In this document: one piece after another, positions 26,028 to 35,293 of the stretch
How the letters are laid out: every line of letters begins with the position of its first letter
How positions within the stretch are numbered: the stretch's first letter is position 1
DNA from: an uncultured Bacteroidales bacterium
GTDB lineage: Bacteria > Bacteroidota > Bacteroidia > Bacteroidales > Bacteroidaceae
Assembly (NCBI GenBank): GCA_902763885.1
Contig: CACWTU010000006.1
Span: forward strand, 266,913 to 330,912
Direction: 5' to 3'
Length of the DNA stretch: 64,000 nt
Made by a program: the position numbers and the translations under genes
The notes under the pieces: generated by a model
Databases searched by the model: none
Seen by the model: only the letters and a program-made list of their open reading frames with translations
Told to the model about the DNA's origin: nothing

Positions 26028-26759
26028 TCAAACCTCTTTCCCGCTTTTTTGACTCCACATCAGAATAATAGGTAACGGAAGCCAATAAATAAGGAATGAG
26101 ATAACACGCATGGAATTCTGAGTCAAGCCAAGCAAAGCGTCAATATGCGTGTATTCAAGAGTCTGAAGTAACTGTGCGGCCACAAGCATGGTTACAAGAA
26201 AATGGGCAAACTGAGGCAGTATGGTGCAGAACGCATCAGCACAATCACCTGCTGTACGGAAAGTCTCGGTAGAGAGTCCATAAACAAGTGACGGCAGGCA
26301 GACGGCAAGCATCAGCAGAAACATAAAGCCTTCATAGAGCGGACTGCTGGCAAGTGTCCCTGTTATGCCAAGAAGCAGATGGCTACCGGCAAAAACGCCT
26401 AATACTATTACCAGGATATAGATGGCCAGCACCGCCATACTAATATAGAAAGCCGTCGCCTCCTTTGGTGAAAGACTGCGTATTCGTGATAATGCACGGA
26501 ACAGGCCGCTTCCCCTACCCGCACCGATGGCTATGCAGAGCATCAGCGCATTACCTATCGGAGCATTACCCAGACATGATGCAGCAGTCCTGATAGTCCA
26601 CCTAATGCCTGGCACACCCAGCACGCTGCGAAGCGCCAGCTCACCATTGCTGTCCACCCTGCTTATTTCCATTATGCTTCCTATCCAGGAGATAAGAACC
26701 ACCACAAAAAGCAACAGCAGATAAACAATGGCAGGATGCCACCACCACTTCTTACTCAT
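26028..26759 (-). CDS. Multi-helix membrane protein, last gene of the tandem-kinase operon
   Basis: 243 residues from the ATG at 26759, which overlaps the response-regulator stop by 8 bp. Six or so hydrophobic segments (for example PAIVYLLLLFVVVLISWIGS and FYISMAVLAIYILVIVLGVF). IRWTIRTAASCLGNAPIGNALML faintly recalls AbgT-type transporters, but the protein is far shorter than that family, so I do not assign a function. The translational coupling suggests it works with the two-component system, perhaps as an accessory sensor or the regulated transporter. Confidence 0.75.
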   Translation of the reverse strand: MSKKWWWHPAIVYLLLLFVVVLISWIGSIMEISRVDSNGELALRSVLGVPGIRWTIRTAASCLGNAPIGNALMLCIAIGAGRGSGLFRALSRIRSLSPKEATAFYISMAVLAIYILVIVLGVFAGSHLLLGITGTLASSPLYEGFMFLLMLAVCLPSLVYGLSTETFRTAGDCADAFCTILPQFAHFLVTMLVAAQLLQTLEYTHIDALLGLTQNSMRVISFLIYWLPLPIILMWSQKSGKEV

Positions 26760-27471
26760 CGGGTTCAAGATTTGACGGGTCAATTATATGAAGTTCTATA
26801 GCGCGAACCACCAGACGGGTTACGTTTACGCCACGCTGCTCACCCTCCGGAAAGAGACGGGTCACCAGATCCGCCTGACGTTTCTCAAGCGACTTGCTGC
26901 TGAAAGGCATGGTACGTAACTCACTAATCATATCCTTGGTATATCCTAATGCCAGATGACGAAGGAAACGCTCATCGTACTCATCAATCTCATACTCAAT
27001 ACTGGCACTGCGCTGCATCTTCTCATCTGTCACAGCCTTACGGAAACGCTCCACCAGTTTCTCCAAGACAGGCTGATTGAACACATAGCGTTTGCCTGAC
27101 ATGACATCCATGACCTCACTGCGGGTAAGCAGTTCACCTGTCTTGAGAACAATGCCATGGGCACCGGCATCAAGCACATCGGCCCATAACTTCTCATTGA
27201 GGAGTTCACCGGTAAAGACAAGCACCTTGACGCTGCTCTTCCGGGTGATTTTGCGGCAGATATCCACACCCACTGTCGTGGAACCGCCCAGTCCCAGATC
27301 AAGCAGAACCAGATCAGGCTGTGCACCGCCATCCATCAGAGTCCAGAACTCACGCTCCGTCTGCGCGGTACCTATCACCTCTATCTCCGGAATGTCATTC
27401 CTGATAATTGACAATGTCCCTTTCAGTTCCAGTGACACATCCTCAACCACAATTGTCTTGATTTTTTCCAT
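26752..27471 (-). CDS. Response regulator with a C-terminal putative DNA-binding domain
   Basis: 239 residues. Receiver domain: Glu10-Asp11, phosphoacceptor Asp58 (LLDLGLGG), Thr87 and Lys110. The C-terminal part (about 155-239) is helical; DERFLRHLALGYTKDMISELRTMPFSSKSLEKRQADLVTR by position resembles a LuxR/sigma-4-type helix-turn-helix and is my basis for a DNA-binding output. It lies 12 bp after the giant kinase gene, its probable partner. Confidence 0.85.
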   Translation of the reverse strand: MEKIKTIVVEDVSLELKGTLSIIRNDIPEIEVIGTAQTEREFWTLMDGGAQPDLVLLDLGLGGSTTVGVDICRKITRKSSVKVLVFTGELLNEKLWADVLDAGAHGIVLKTGELLTRSEVMDVMSGKRYVFNQPVLEKLVERFRKAVTDEKMQRSASIEYEIDEYDERFLRHLALGYTKDMISELRTMPFSSKSLEKRQADLVTRLFPEGEQRGVNVTRLVVRAIELHIIDPSNLEPDE

Positions 27472-27483
27472 ATATCGTATTAT

Positions 27484-30400
27484 TTATTCTGCTTTAGGAA
27501 CGGTGAACCATATCACGATACCATCAGGCTCACTCTCGGCATTTATGCGGCAACCGGGATGTCCGAACGCCTCGTCATGCTCACGTATTATCTGCCGGCA
27601 CAGCACGTATGCCATATTCTCCTTATTCATTAGTGGAGTGAACAGCCCGTCAAGCACCTCCGGCTCAGGTGCTACGCACTTACGGTGCAACATGAACCTC
27701 ACGAAATTACCTGCAGGAGCTGCTTCAAGTGTCATATCACCGGCATCAGCCATTCCCTTCTCAAGAAGATTCTCCAACAAGCACTCAAGCATCACCCGGT
27801 CAGCTGACACTGTCAGATCAGACAATCCGATGTTTACCTCACCGCTGTACCCCACACGACTCTTTGCCTTCTTTATATAAGCGCACAAATCATCAGCAAG
27901 CTCACTCACTCTGAAAACGTCACGATGCAACAGTTGTCCCTTTGTCTGTGACAGTGCATACTGGCTCAGTATCCCGAATATCTCACGGTAATAATCCACC
28001 AGTTCCTCCATATCCGATATCTGCGTACCGGTACGCTCTGCAACCGCTGTGGATTCAATCTCACTTACCATCTGCACTATCCTGTTGGGATACCATACAG
28101 TCTCATGCTTGAGCGTGGAGAGGCAGTTGTCAAGTATAAGGTTACTGACATGCAGACGGTTCTCCTCATATCTTATACGCTCCAGTTCATCCTCTATCTG
28201 CTCTATGTCACGGAACCCGGATTCAAAGCGTATGACACAACTGTACAGCGCAGTAGCCAGGTAATTCACCACCATACCTTTGATAATCTGCCATGTCTCA
28301 TCAGGCTCATGTTCCAAACGGAAACCCACAGCGCCTATCATGCGTTCCTCATCATCCAGCGTCAGCATAAGCGGCAGGGCATGACACAAGCCATCGGTAG
28401 AGCTCTGCTCCGCGCCTTGAATCAGACAGGCATTTACACGGTCTGCAAGGCGTTCATCGGCAGGTCCTTCCTTATGCTCTGCCGTTATCATGCGGCCTTC
28501 ATCATTGAGCGCCACCATAATGGAGCGCATATCAACCAAATGGCACAACTCCACATAAATGCCGTCAACAAGACGGTTAACTACATCATCTGCGTTGAAA
28601 TTATCCAGGTCAGTTACGGCAGTCATATCTGATATCCTGTTTACCACGCGGATAGTCTGTTGCAAATCACTACGGAACTTCATCCAATGACGCAGATGCA
28701 TGACATAACGTGCAAGCAGTAGCATCAGGAATATCAACGCGAACACAATAACCGCTATGGTCAGATTACTGTTGGTGCGCTGAAGCTCACGGCAATCCTC
28801 CTCAATCTTCCACTCACCAAAGTACATCTTGAACAGCCTCAGGTATGCATCATCATTATACCGATAAACATCCCAGTCGCGTAGGGCCAGAGCAGAAACG
28901 GCAATCTCATTACGGAGCCACAATATGGTCTCATAGTCAGTAGGAAAATTGTCAACTCCAAGCCAAAGTATCTCTGATGGCACCTCAGTATCATATATTT
29001 TGAGAAGCACATCATCCTGACCGAGATTATTCAGCCAATCATCATTTAATGCCATGAATGCAGAATCAGCATACATAAGAGCCTCTTCAAAACGACCTTC
29101 AGTATTGCACAGGTATGTCTGGTTGGCATAGTCATAAGCTCTGTAAAGCAGGCTGTCCGCATCCTGCGCACTGGCAGTCACCCCCGCGCACAGAATAAGC
29201 AGGATGCTCAGCGCACGCCTCAAACCCTTAGGCAGACGGAACGAGAAACGGCTGCCCTTACCCGGCGTGCTCTCCACATTGAAACTGCACACATGGAACA
29301 GGTCATCGGCCTTGCGGTATTTCTCAATGATACCCTTGCAGTTCATCAGGCCGAATCCGCTGCCCTTGCCCTGGCTATGCCCCTGCCCTATACGCTCCGG
29401 ATCAAGCACTTTTTCATCACGGATAAGACGGACGTCTTCTTCACTAAGTCCTACGCCAGTGTCAGTGACAGCTATCTCAACATAATCATCTCCCTGCTCA
29501 GCCTCTACTGTAACCTTACCGCCCGCAGGAGTGAACTTGCGTGCATTATCCGCCAGAGTATTTATCATGAAAAGAGTGAGCACACGGTCGGCACGTACCA
29601 CAGCATCTGTACTTATCACATCAAGCTCCACACCCTTCTGCATGAAACTGCGGCTGCTACGGCTCACAATATCAAACAGCTGCTGCACAGGGAAACTCTC
29701 TATGTTCAGAGCCACTACACCCTGACGTATGCGTATCCACTGTGACAGCAGGTCATTATACTCGTTGATACGCTCAGCAAGCTCACGTACATACTGCAGG
29801 CTCTGAGCGTATTGCGCACTGTCAGCCGGCATCTCAGCCAGATGACGTATCTCCGAGCGCATACGGTCTATAAACGGCAGGCACTCTGCCACCACCTGGC
29901 AGCAGGTCTTACGGGCCAGATTCTCACGTTTATTGTTATCAGCATGCAGACTATACAGATAATGCTGCTTCTCTGCCTGTTTAAGGCGGTCAGCCTGTCC
30001 TACCAGTTCATCAGCATTCTTAAGAGCAGCCTTTAGGAACGGAGCCACCGTATTCAGCACGGCACGGTTATCACGGCTTACGCGCTTTCCGCCCCATGAA
30101 GCCGATATCTCTGCATTTTCATCAATAGTAACTGATTCAGCCCCAGTCAGCATAGTCAATTCCGGAGCAACAGTACCATTAAGCCATTCTATTATATCAG
30201 CACCGGCAGGAGCGGGCCGTAATATGCTTTCACAAAGACCTACGGTCTTCTGCATCATCACCACATACTTTCTGTTGGCGGCATTGATACGCTTATGGAA
30301 AAGCAGGATAAAGATCAGAAGCAATATTACTGCAGCGGCAACGGCATAAAGCATTCCCACCAGACGGCGGTTTGAACGTTCCAACAGTATGGTGCGGGCC

Positions 30401-31653
30401 TCATAGCGGCGATCCAGACGGATATTCTTCTGAATCTCCAGATATACGGTACGGTTGTAGTCTGATGCAAGTTTGTCATCCAGCCCCGAGTATGCCAGGC
30501 TCATCTGTTCACGCAATGAAGCCATGCACTCCGGCACCACGCTGTGAGGCATTGCATCCATCCACTCCTCCTCCACAATCCTGCCGTCACTGCGGTAATT
30601 CTCCAGCGGCTCCAGCCTAAGCCCGACGCTGTTCAGACGGAAGTTGTCATTCAACATGCCAAGAGCCGTACCCAGTGCGCCCAAAGCCTCCTCATACAGA
30701 CCACGCTCAATATAACAGGAAGCCAGCAATCTTTCACACTCAATGATCTCATACTGACCACCATATGAGGCCGACAGCTGCAATGCCTTGAGAGCCAATT
30801 GCGTAGGCAGGAATTCCGGCTGCACACCCGATGCATTCAGACGTGAAAGCATATCTTCACTTACGCCCGCCATCACCTGATCCGGTCCGTATTCCAGCAG
30901 CAAAGAGCAAATAGCGCTTATGCTCAGTGCCTGCATCCTCACATTATTGTAACGTGTTGCGCTACGCAGGCAATTATCCAGGCTGCGCAATCTCTGCGAA
31001 AGCATATCGGCCTGGCTGTAAGCATTAATGCCTATTCCCAATCCATGCATGTAAGTGTACATCAGGAAGCGGTCATGATCCTCACGCAGCAGATTATCCG
31101 GGATGACATATGACATTTCACGTCCGGCCTGACTAAGCTGTTCCAGCTCAAACCAGTATCGGGCCGATTCCATCCGGAACGAACGTTCCAGTGAAAGCAG
31201 CCGCTCCGTCTGGGCTTCATTCAACGCCTCCTGCTCCTCATGCAGGGCACGCAGGTTAAGCAGTATGCTGTTGCGGTATTCATAGAATGAAACATTATCC
31301 GATGTACGCTGGCATATACGCATGAGCCCTATCTGCGATGCCACGACCTCCAGCATATTACCCGTAATAGACGGGACGGAACTGTATAACTCCCACGCCT
31401 GGGTAAAGTCCATGCGCAGGAATGCTACACGCGCCAGGGTATTCACAGCCTTAGCGCGCTCATCAGTATGACGGCCTGCAACCTTCTCAGCAAATCGCGC
31501 ATATTGCTCAGCCGAATCCAAATTGTTCCAGAGATAAGATATGGCTTTCTCATTCAGGTCAAACGCCGTAAGCCCTGAATTCTGCAACGGAGCCTGCCTG
31601 CAAGCAGCAAGACAGAACAACGCACATAACAACCAATATCTCAACCTTATCAT
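27484..31653 (-). CDS. Giant tandem sensor histidine kinase (two kinase units in one chain)
   Basis: 1389 residues. Unit 1: lipoprotein-like signal (LAAC, Cys18), helical TPR-like periplasmic region (about 30-420), membrane helix (431-453), coiled region, then a histidine-kinase ATPase with N box (NTLADNARKF, 698-707), G1 (DTGVGL, 731-736) and G2 (GKGSGFGL, 762-769). Unit 2: a second signal-like helix (812-830, ending TASAQ), a short extracytoplasmic region (831-960), membrane helix (964-985), a GAF-like region (about 1015-1140), a possible phosphoacceptor His1183 (STLKHETVW) and a C-terminal ATPase-like domain in which the N and G boxes are hard to recognise. Gene order with a response regulator supports signalling. 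It resembles Bacteroides proteins with DUF5112/DUF5113 domains, from memory and not verified. Confidence 0.85.
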   Translation of the reverse strand: MIRLRYWLLCALFCLAACRQAPLQNSGLTAFDLNEKAISYLWNNLDSAEQYARFAEKVAGRHTDERAKAVNTLARVAFLRMDFTQAWELYSSVPSITGNMLEVVASQIGLMRICQRTSDNVSFYEYRNSILLNLRALHEEQEALNEAQTERLLSLERSFRMESARYWFELEQLSQAGREMSYVIPDNLLREDHDRFLMYTYMHGLGIGINAYSQADMLSQRLRSLDNCLRSATRYNNVRMQALSISAICSLLLEYGPDQVMAGVSEDMLSRLNASGVQPEFLPTQLALKALQLSASYGGQYEIIECERLLASCYIERGLYEEALGALGTALGMLNDNFRLNSVGLRLEPLENYRSDGRIVEEEWMDAMPHSVVPECMASLREQMSLAYSGLDDKLASDYNRTVYLEIQKNIRLDRRYEARTILLERSNRRLVGMLYAVAAAVILLLIFILLFHKRINAANRKYVVMMQKTVGLCESILRPAPAGADIIEWLNGTVAPELTMLTGAESVTIDENAEISASWGGKRVSRDNRAVLNTVAPFLKAALKNADELVGQADRLKQAEKQHYLYSLHADNNKRENLARKTCCQVVAECLPFIDRMRSEIRHLAEMPADSAQYAQSLQYVRELAERINEYNDLLSQWIRIRQGVVALNIESFPVQQLFDIVSRSSRSFMQKGVELDVISTDAVVRADRVLTLFMINTLADNARKFTPAGGKVTVEAEQGDDYVEIAVTDTGVGLSEEDVRLIRDEKVLDPERIGQGHSQGKGSGFGLMNCKGIIEKYRKADDLFHVCSFNVESTPGKGSRFSFRLPKGLRRALSILLILCAGVTASAQDADSLLYRAYDYANQTYLCNTEGRFEEALMYADSAFMALNDDWLNNLGQDDVLLKIYDTEVPSEILWLGVDNFPTDYETILWLRNEIAVSALALRDWDVYRYNDDAYLRLFKMYFGEWKIEEDCRELQRTNSNLTIAVIVFALIFLMLLLARYVMHLRHWMKFRSDLQQTIRVVNRISDMTAVTDLDNFNADDVVNRLVDGIYVELCHLVDMRSIMVALNDEGRMITAEHKEGPADERLADRVNACLIQGAEQSSTDGLCHALPLMLTLDDEERMIGAVGFRLEHEPDETWQIIKGMVVNYLATALYSCVIRFESGFRDIEQIEDELERIRYEENRLHVSNLILDNCLSTLKHETVWYPNRIVQMVSEIESTAVAERTGTQISDMEELVDYYREIFGILSQYALSQTKGQLLHRDVFRVSELADDLCAYIKKAKSRVGYSGEVNIGLSDLTVSADRVMLECLLENLLEKGMADAGDMTLEAAPAGNFVRFMLHRKCVAPEPEVLDGLFTPLMNKENMAYVLCRQIIREHDEAFGHPGCRINAESEPDGIVIWFTVPKAE

Positions 31654-32399
31654 CTTGTCTCTATAGTTTCAGGCGTAAGCTGTAACATGAAAGCCGCCTC
31701 AAGCCCGTATTCGGTATATGCAGAAATCATAGCCTCCCTGGTTGATTTCACATTGTCCGCAAATACCCTGCAGCCAAGCCCGTCATCATCAACATCGAGC
31801 CTCAATCCTGAATCCGATGAGTGCCAGCCCACAAACATCCCCTTCTCCAGTCCACGGATTCTAAGATGCACAGCCTCACCGTTATCCGGATACTTAGAGT
31901 CAGAACTCAGCACCATAAACAAAGGTCCGTCAGATCTGTCAAGCACCTTTTCCGTAAGTTCCAGTCCGTCAATATCAATTATAGTCTCCTGTTCATCAAG
32001 AACTGAACACTCCTCAGAGTTTACTGTTACGCCTGTGATATAGTTTCTGTATGCCGGATTGAAAATCCTGCTCATGACAAGCCCTTCACAACCTGTCACC
32101 TCGCAGTCAGCCAGAATCATACCGTCACCGCTCTCCGCCACATACAGCACACCCGTCTTGCTCTCAAACTTGCAGTTACGGAACACCGCACCGTATGAAT
32201 GATTCAGCACTATGCTGTCCGTCACGAAAGTGCAGCCGTCAAAAAGCACCGGCCATGATACGTCAACCGTCCCGTTGAATGTCCTGTTACTGAAACTGTT
32301 CAGTATCGGCAACACCTGAGCCTGCACGACACTTGTTGCGGAAATACACATTGCCACAAACAACATGCACCATCTCTTTAACAGCTTTGATATTGCCAT
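31650..32399 (-). CDS. Secreted beta-helix-like protein, first gene of the tandem-kinase operon
   Basis: 249 residues with a signal peptide (cleavage near VVQAQ, residue 28). Residues about 45-130 show short repeated strands (FDGCTF, FRNCKF, LADCEV, spaced 20-25 residues), the pattern of a right-handed parallel beta-helix. I cannot assign a family. Its stop overlaps the start of the giant kinase by 4 bp (ATGA), so it is coupled to the sensor and may be a periplasmic ligand-binding or accessory subunit; that role is inferred from context only. Confidence 0.75.
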   Translation of the reverse strand: MAISKLLKRWCMLFVAMCISATSVVQAQVLPILNSFSNRTFNGTVDVSWPVLFDGCTFVTDSIVLNHSYGAVFRNCKFESKTGVLYVAESGDGMILADCEVTGCEGLVMSRIFNPAYRNYITGVTVNSEECSVLDEQETIIDIDGLELTEKVLDRSDGPLFMVLSSDSKYPDNGEAVHLRIRGLEKGMFVGWHSSDSGLRLDVDDDGLGCRVFADNVKSTREAMISAYTEYGLEAAFMLQLTPETIETR

Positions 32400-32455
32400 A
32401 ACCGCAAATTTATTCTTTTTTTCATTACCTTAGCCCCTTAGAATTGATAATTACC

Positions 32456-33142
32456 ATGCGGTGCATTGTACCAATAGCAACCATAAGGACCGGATTCCCC
32501 ACAAAATTCGGTATCCCCAGACAAAGCGGGCTTGTGCCTGAGCTCAAGGGAACGATTGTATTCAATCCTGAATACCGCAACCCGGATGCACTGCGTGGTC
32601 TTGAGGGATTCAGCCATATCTGGCTTATCTGGGAGTTCTCAGAGGCTGTACGTGAGGATTGGTCACCCACTGTACGCCCGCCACGGTTGGGAGGAAATAC
32701 ACGGTTAGGAGTATTTGCAACCCGATCACCGTTCCGCCCCAACCCCATAGGGCTCTCATGCGTAAGGCTGGATTCAATTGACCTGAGCACACCTGACGGC
32801 CCTGTCCTGCGCATAAGCGGAGCAGACCTCATGGACGGCACACCCATATATGACATCAAGCCTTACATTCCATATACAGACTGTCAGCCCGATGCCACCT
32901 CAGGGTTCACCGGAACGGTAAGCATGCATCGTCTGAACGTAATCATTCCGGACAGTTTGGCATCAAAAACAAAACCCCAGACGCTTGAAGCACTCCGGGG
33001 TATTCTTGCTGAAGATCCGCGACCGCGTTATCAGGATGATCCTGACCGTGAATACGGATTTGATTTTGAAGGCTATTCAGTAAAGTTCAAGGTTCCTGAC
33101 CCTGATACTCTGACGGTTACTGAAATAATGCGGAACAGATAA
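32456..33142 (+). CDS. trmO: tRNA m6t6A37 methyltransferase TrmO
   Basis: 228 residues from the ATG at 32456. TsaA/TrmO family: VPIATIRTGFPTKFGIPRQ, the FSHIWLIWEF segment, TRSPFRPNPIGLS and LDGTPIYDIKPY-like DLMDGTPIYDIKPYIPY are the conserved blocks. It uses SAM to N6-methylate threonylcarbamoyladenosine at position 37 of ANN-decoding tRNA-Thr. A near-consensus box (TACCTTAG) lies about 25 bp upstream. Divergent from the tandem-kinase operon; convergent with the DUF1573 gene, 2 bp apart. Confidence 0.93.
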   Translation: MRCIVPIATIRTGFPTKFGIPRQSGLVPELKGTIVFNPEYRNPDALRGLEGFSHIWLIWEFSEAVREDWSPTVRPPRLGGNTRLGVFATRSPFRPNPIGLSCVRLDSIDLSTPDGPVLRISGADLMDGTPIYDIKPYIPYTDCQPDATSGFTGTVSMHRLNVIIPDSLASKTKPQTLEALRGILAEDPRPRYQDDPDREYGFDFEGYSVKFKVPDPDTLTVTEIMRNR

Positions 33143-33144
33143 AC

Positions 33145-33597
33145 CTATTTTTTCTGTTCTTCAGGTTTTACCCTGTCTGCCACCAGTTCCTCAACCATCT
33201 CTCCCATTATATAAAGGTATGTGGAATTCACCTTGCAGTTGGTGGTAAGGGATATGGTCTTTTTCATTTTACCCACCCTCTTGGTTGAACCGCTGTAGCT
33301 CACCTTGATGGAATCTTTCATACCGGGCATAATGGCGGTTTTGGGATATTCAGGCACAGTGCAGCCGCATGTGGAATTTGCAGACAGAATCAGCAGTTCC
33401 TTATCACCTGTATTGGTAAATACAAACCAGCACACCTTATCTCCGTGTGCCCTGTCAAACAGGCCGAAATCATGGGTGGTCTTCTCAAATGTAATCTCAG
33501 GATATTTTTCATCCTCCTGTTCAACAGCATTACCTCCCTGCAATGGAAAAACCACTGCAGCAAACAATGACATGGTAAAAATTCTTAAGTGTTTCAT
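33145..33597 (-). CDS. DUF1573 domain protein, secreted
   Basis: 150 residues with a signal peptide. DUF1573 landmarks are THDFGLF, FVFTNTGDKELLILSANSTCGCT and the immunoglobulin-like strands that follow (an ASPM/HYDIN-type beta fold). The CGC pair is typical. Function unknown; such proteins are common and often duplicated in Bacteroidota. Divergent from the DUF4301 gene. Confidence 0.88.
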   Translation of the reverse strand: MKHLRIFTMSLFAAVVFPLQGGNAVEQEDEKYPEITFEKTTHDFGLFDRAHGDKVCWFVFTNTGDKELLILSANSTCGCTVPEYPKTAIMPGMKDSIKVSYSGSTKRVGKMKKTISLTTNCKVNSTYLYIMGEMVEELVADRVKPEEQKK

Positions 33598-33679
33598 ATT
33601 TTATCTCTTTTATCGGGTGCTAAGTTATGAAAAAAATCAATTATAACCTGTTTTCTTTGCCAAAACCAAAAATCAACAT

Positions 33680-33687
33680 TATTTTTG
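33680..33687 (+). promoter_or_regulatory. -7 box (TATTTTTG) upstream of the DUF4301 gene
   Basis: Exact TAnnTTTG match ending 27 bp before the ATG at 33715. Confidence 0.45.
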
Positions 33688-33714
33688 GTTTTTGAACAAA
33701 GGACTTCATTACAT

Positions 33715-35244
33715 ATGTTTGACGAGAAAGATCTGGAACAGTTTAAAAAGAAGGGAACAAACGCTGAAAGCGTAAAAGCACAGTTGGAACTGATTAAGAA
33801 CGGATTCCCCTTCCTGGAGTTAGAAGCAGCTGCATCAATAGGCAACGGAATTATGGCGTTTGATGACAGCCAACGCAATGTTTATATCAAGACATGGGAT
33901 GCCTATTGCAGCGATGGCAAACACAGTATAACAAAGTTTGTGCCGGCATCAGGTGCAGCAAGCCGCATGTTCAAGGACCTTTTTGCTTTTCTTGATGCAG
34001 ATTATTCTGTTCCTACCACTAAATTTGAGAAAACCTTCTTTGACGGGATTGAGAAGTTTGCCTTCTTTAAGGACCTTGATGCAGCATGCCAGTCAAATGA
34101 GAGCAAATCAATAAAGGAGCTTATTGCTGACGGTAATTACAAGGCTGTAGTATCCAACCTTCTCGGTTCAAAGGGGCTCAATTACGGAGCATTGCCCAAA
34201 GGACTGCTCAAGTTCCACAGTTACAAGACATCGGCACGTACCCCCTTTGAGGAGCATATGGCTGAGAGTTCGATGTATGCATCGGGCAATGACGGTGTAG
34301 TAAACATACATTTTACCGTATCACCTGAACACTGGCCGCTTTTCAAGAAACTTGCCGACAGTTGCAGCAAGAGTTTCTCCAAAAGGTTCGGCACCACATA
34401 CAACATCACCTTCTCAGAACAGAAGCCCAGCACCGACACCGTAGCAGCAGCTGCCGACGGCACGCCGTTCCGCAATGATGACGGATCGATACTGTTCCGT
34501 CCGGGTGGACACGGTGCACTCATTGAAAACCTCAATGAACTTGACACAGACATTGTTTTCATCAAGAACATAGATAACGTTGTACCTGACCATCTTAAGA
34601 CAGACACTGTAACTTATAAGAAACTGCTGGCAGGCGTGCTGGTAAATATACAGAGCAAGGTATTTGACTACCTGCATCTGCTTGACAGCGGCAAATGCAC
34701 CGCAGCCAAGCTGAAAACGATATCCAAATTCGTAACTGAAACTCTCTGCTGCCGCAGAAGTGACCTGGACAAGCTTGACAGCAAGCAACTGGCAGAGTGG
34801 TTGCACAGCAAGCTCAACCGCCCCATCCGCGTATGCGGCATGGTCAAGAATGTAGGTGAGCCCGGCGGCGGTCCGTTCCTGGCATATAACAGCGACGGCA
34901 CGGTATCACTCCAGATTCTGGAGAGTTCACAGATTGACCTGAATGATGCCCGCAAGAAGGAGATGTTTACCAAGGGCACACACTTCAATCCTGTAGATCT
35001 GGTATGTGCAGTACGTAACTATAAGGGTAAGCATTTTAATCTGCCTGATTATGTGGATAAAGCTACCGGATTCATTTCCAGCAAATCCAAGAACGGCCGT
35101 GAACTGAAAGCCCTTGAGCTGCCTGGCCTCTGGAACGGAGCCATGAGTGACTGGAACACCATATTCGTTGAGGTTCCGCTCAGCACATTCAATCCGGTCA
35201 AGACGGTCAATGACCTGCTGCGCCCGCAACACCAGCCCGCATGA
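33715..35244 (+). CDS. DUF4301 family protein
   Basis: 509 residues from the ATG at 33715, chosen because MFDEKDLEQFKKKG begins the family alignment; a longer reading adds 10 residues that overlap the leader. Soluble, no signal peptide. Segments such as KFVPASGAASRMFKDL and GGHGALIENLNELD recall nucleotide-sugar or nucleotidyltransferase-like loops, and the family is common in Bacteroidota, but no reaction is known to me. Monocistronic with its own promoter and terminator. Confidence 0.88.
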   Translation: MFDEKDLEQFKKKGTNAESVKAQLELIKNGFPFLELEAAASIGNGIMAFDDSQRNVYIKTWDAYCSDGKHSITKFVPASGAASRMFKDLFAFLDADYSVPTTKFEKTFFDGIEKFAFFKDLDAACQSNESKSIKELIADGNYKAVVSNLLGSKGLNYGALPKGLLKFHSYKTSARTPFEEHMAESSMYASGNDGVVNIHFTVSPEHWPLFKKLADSCSKSFSKRFGTTYNITFSEQKPSTDTVAAAADGTPFRNDDGSILFRPGGHGALIENLNELDTDIVFIKNIDNVVPDHLKTDTVTYKKLLAGVLVNIQSKVFDYLHLLDSGKCTAAKLKTISKFVTETLCCRRSDLDKLDSKQLAEWLHSKLNRPIRVCGMVKNVGEPGGGPFLAYNSDGTVSLQILESSQIDLNDARKKEMFTKGTHFNPVDLVCAVRNYKGKHFNLPDYVDKATGFISSKSKNGRELKALELPGLWNGAMSDWNTIFVEVPLSTFNPVKTVNDLLRPQHQPA

Positions 35245-35272
35245 AAAAAGGCTCCGGAAGGAGCCTTTTTAA
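35245..35272 (+). terminator. Intrinsic terminator after the DUF4301 gene
   Basis: AAGGCTCC-GGAA-GGAGCCTT followed by a T run, starting directly at the stop codon. Confidence 0.85.
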
Positions 35273-35293
35273 TTGACAATTGACGATTTACAA

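Noticed and set aside
26758-26783. TTG start for the membrane protein, giving a larger overlap with the regulator
   Set aside because: The ATG at 26759 is closer to the regulator stop and gives the usual short overlap.
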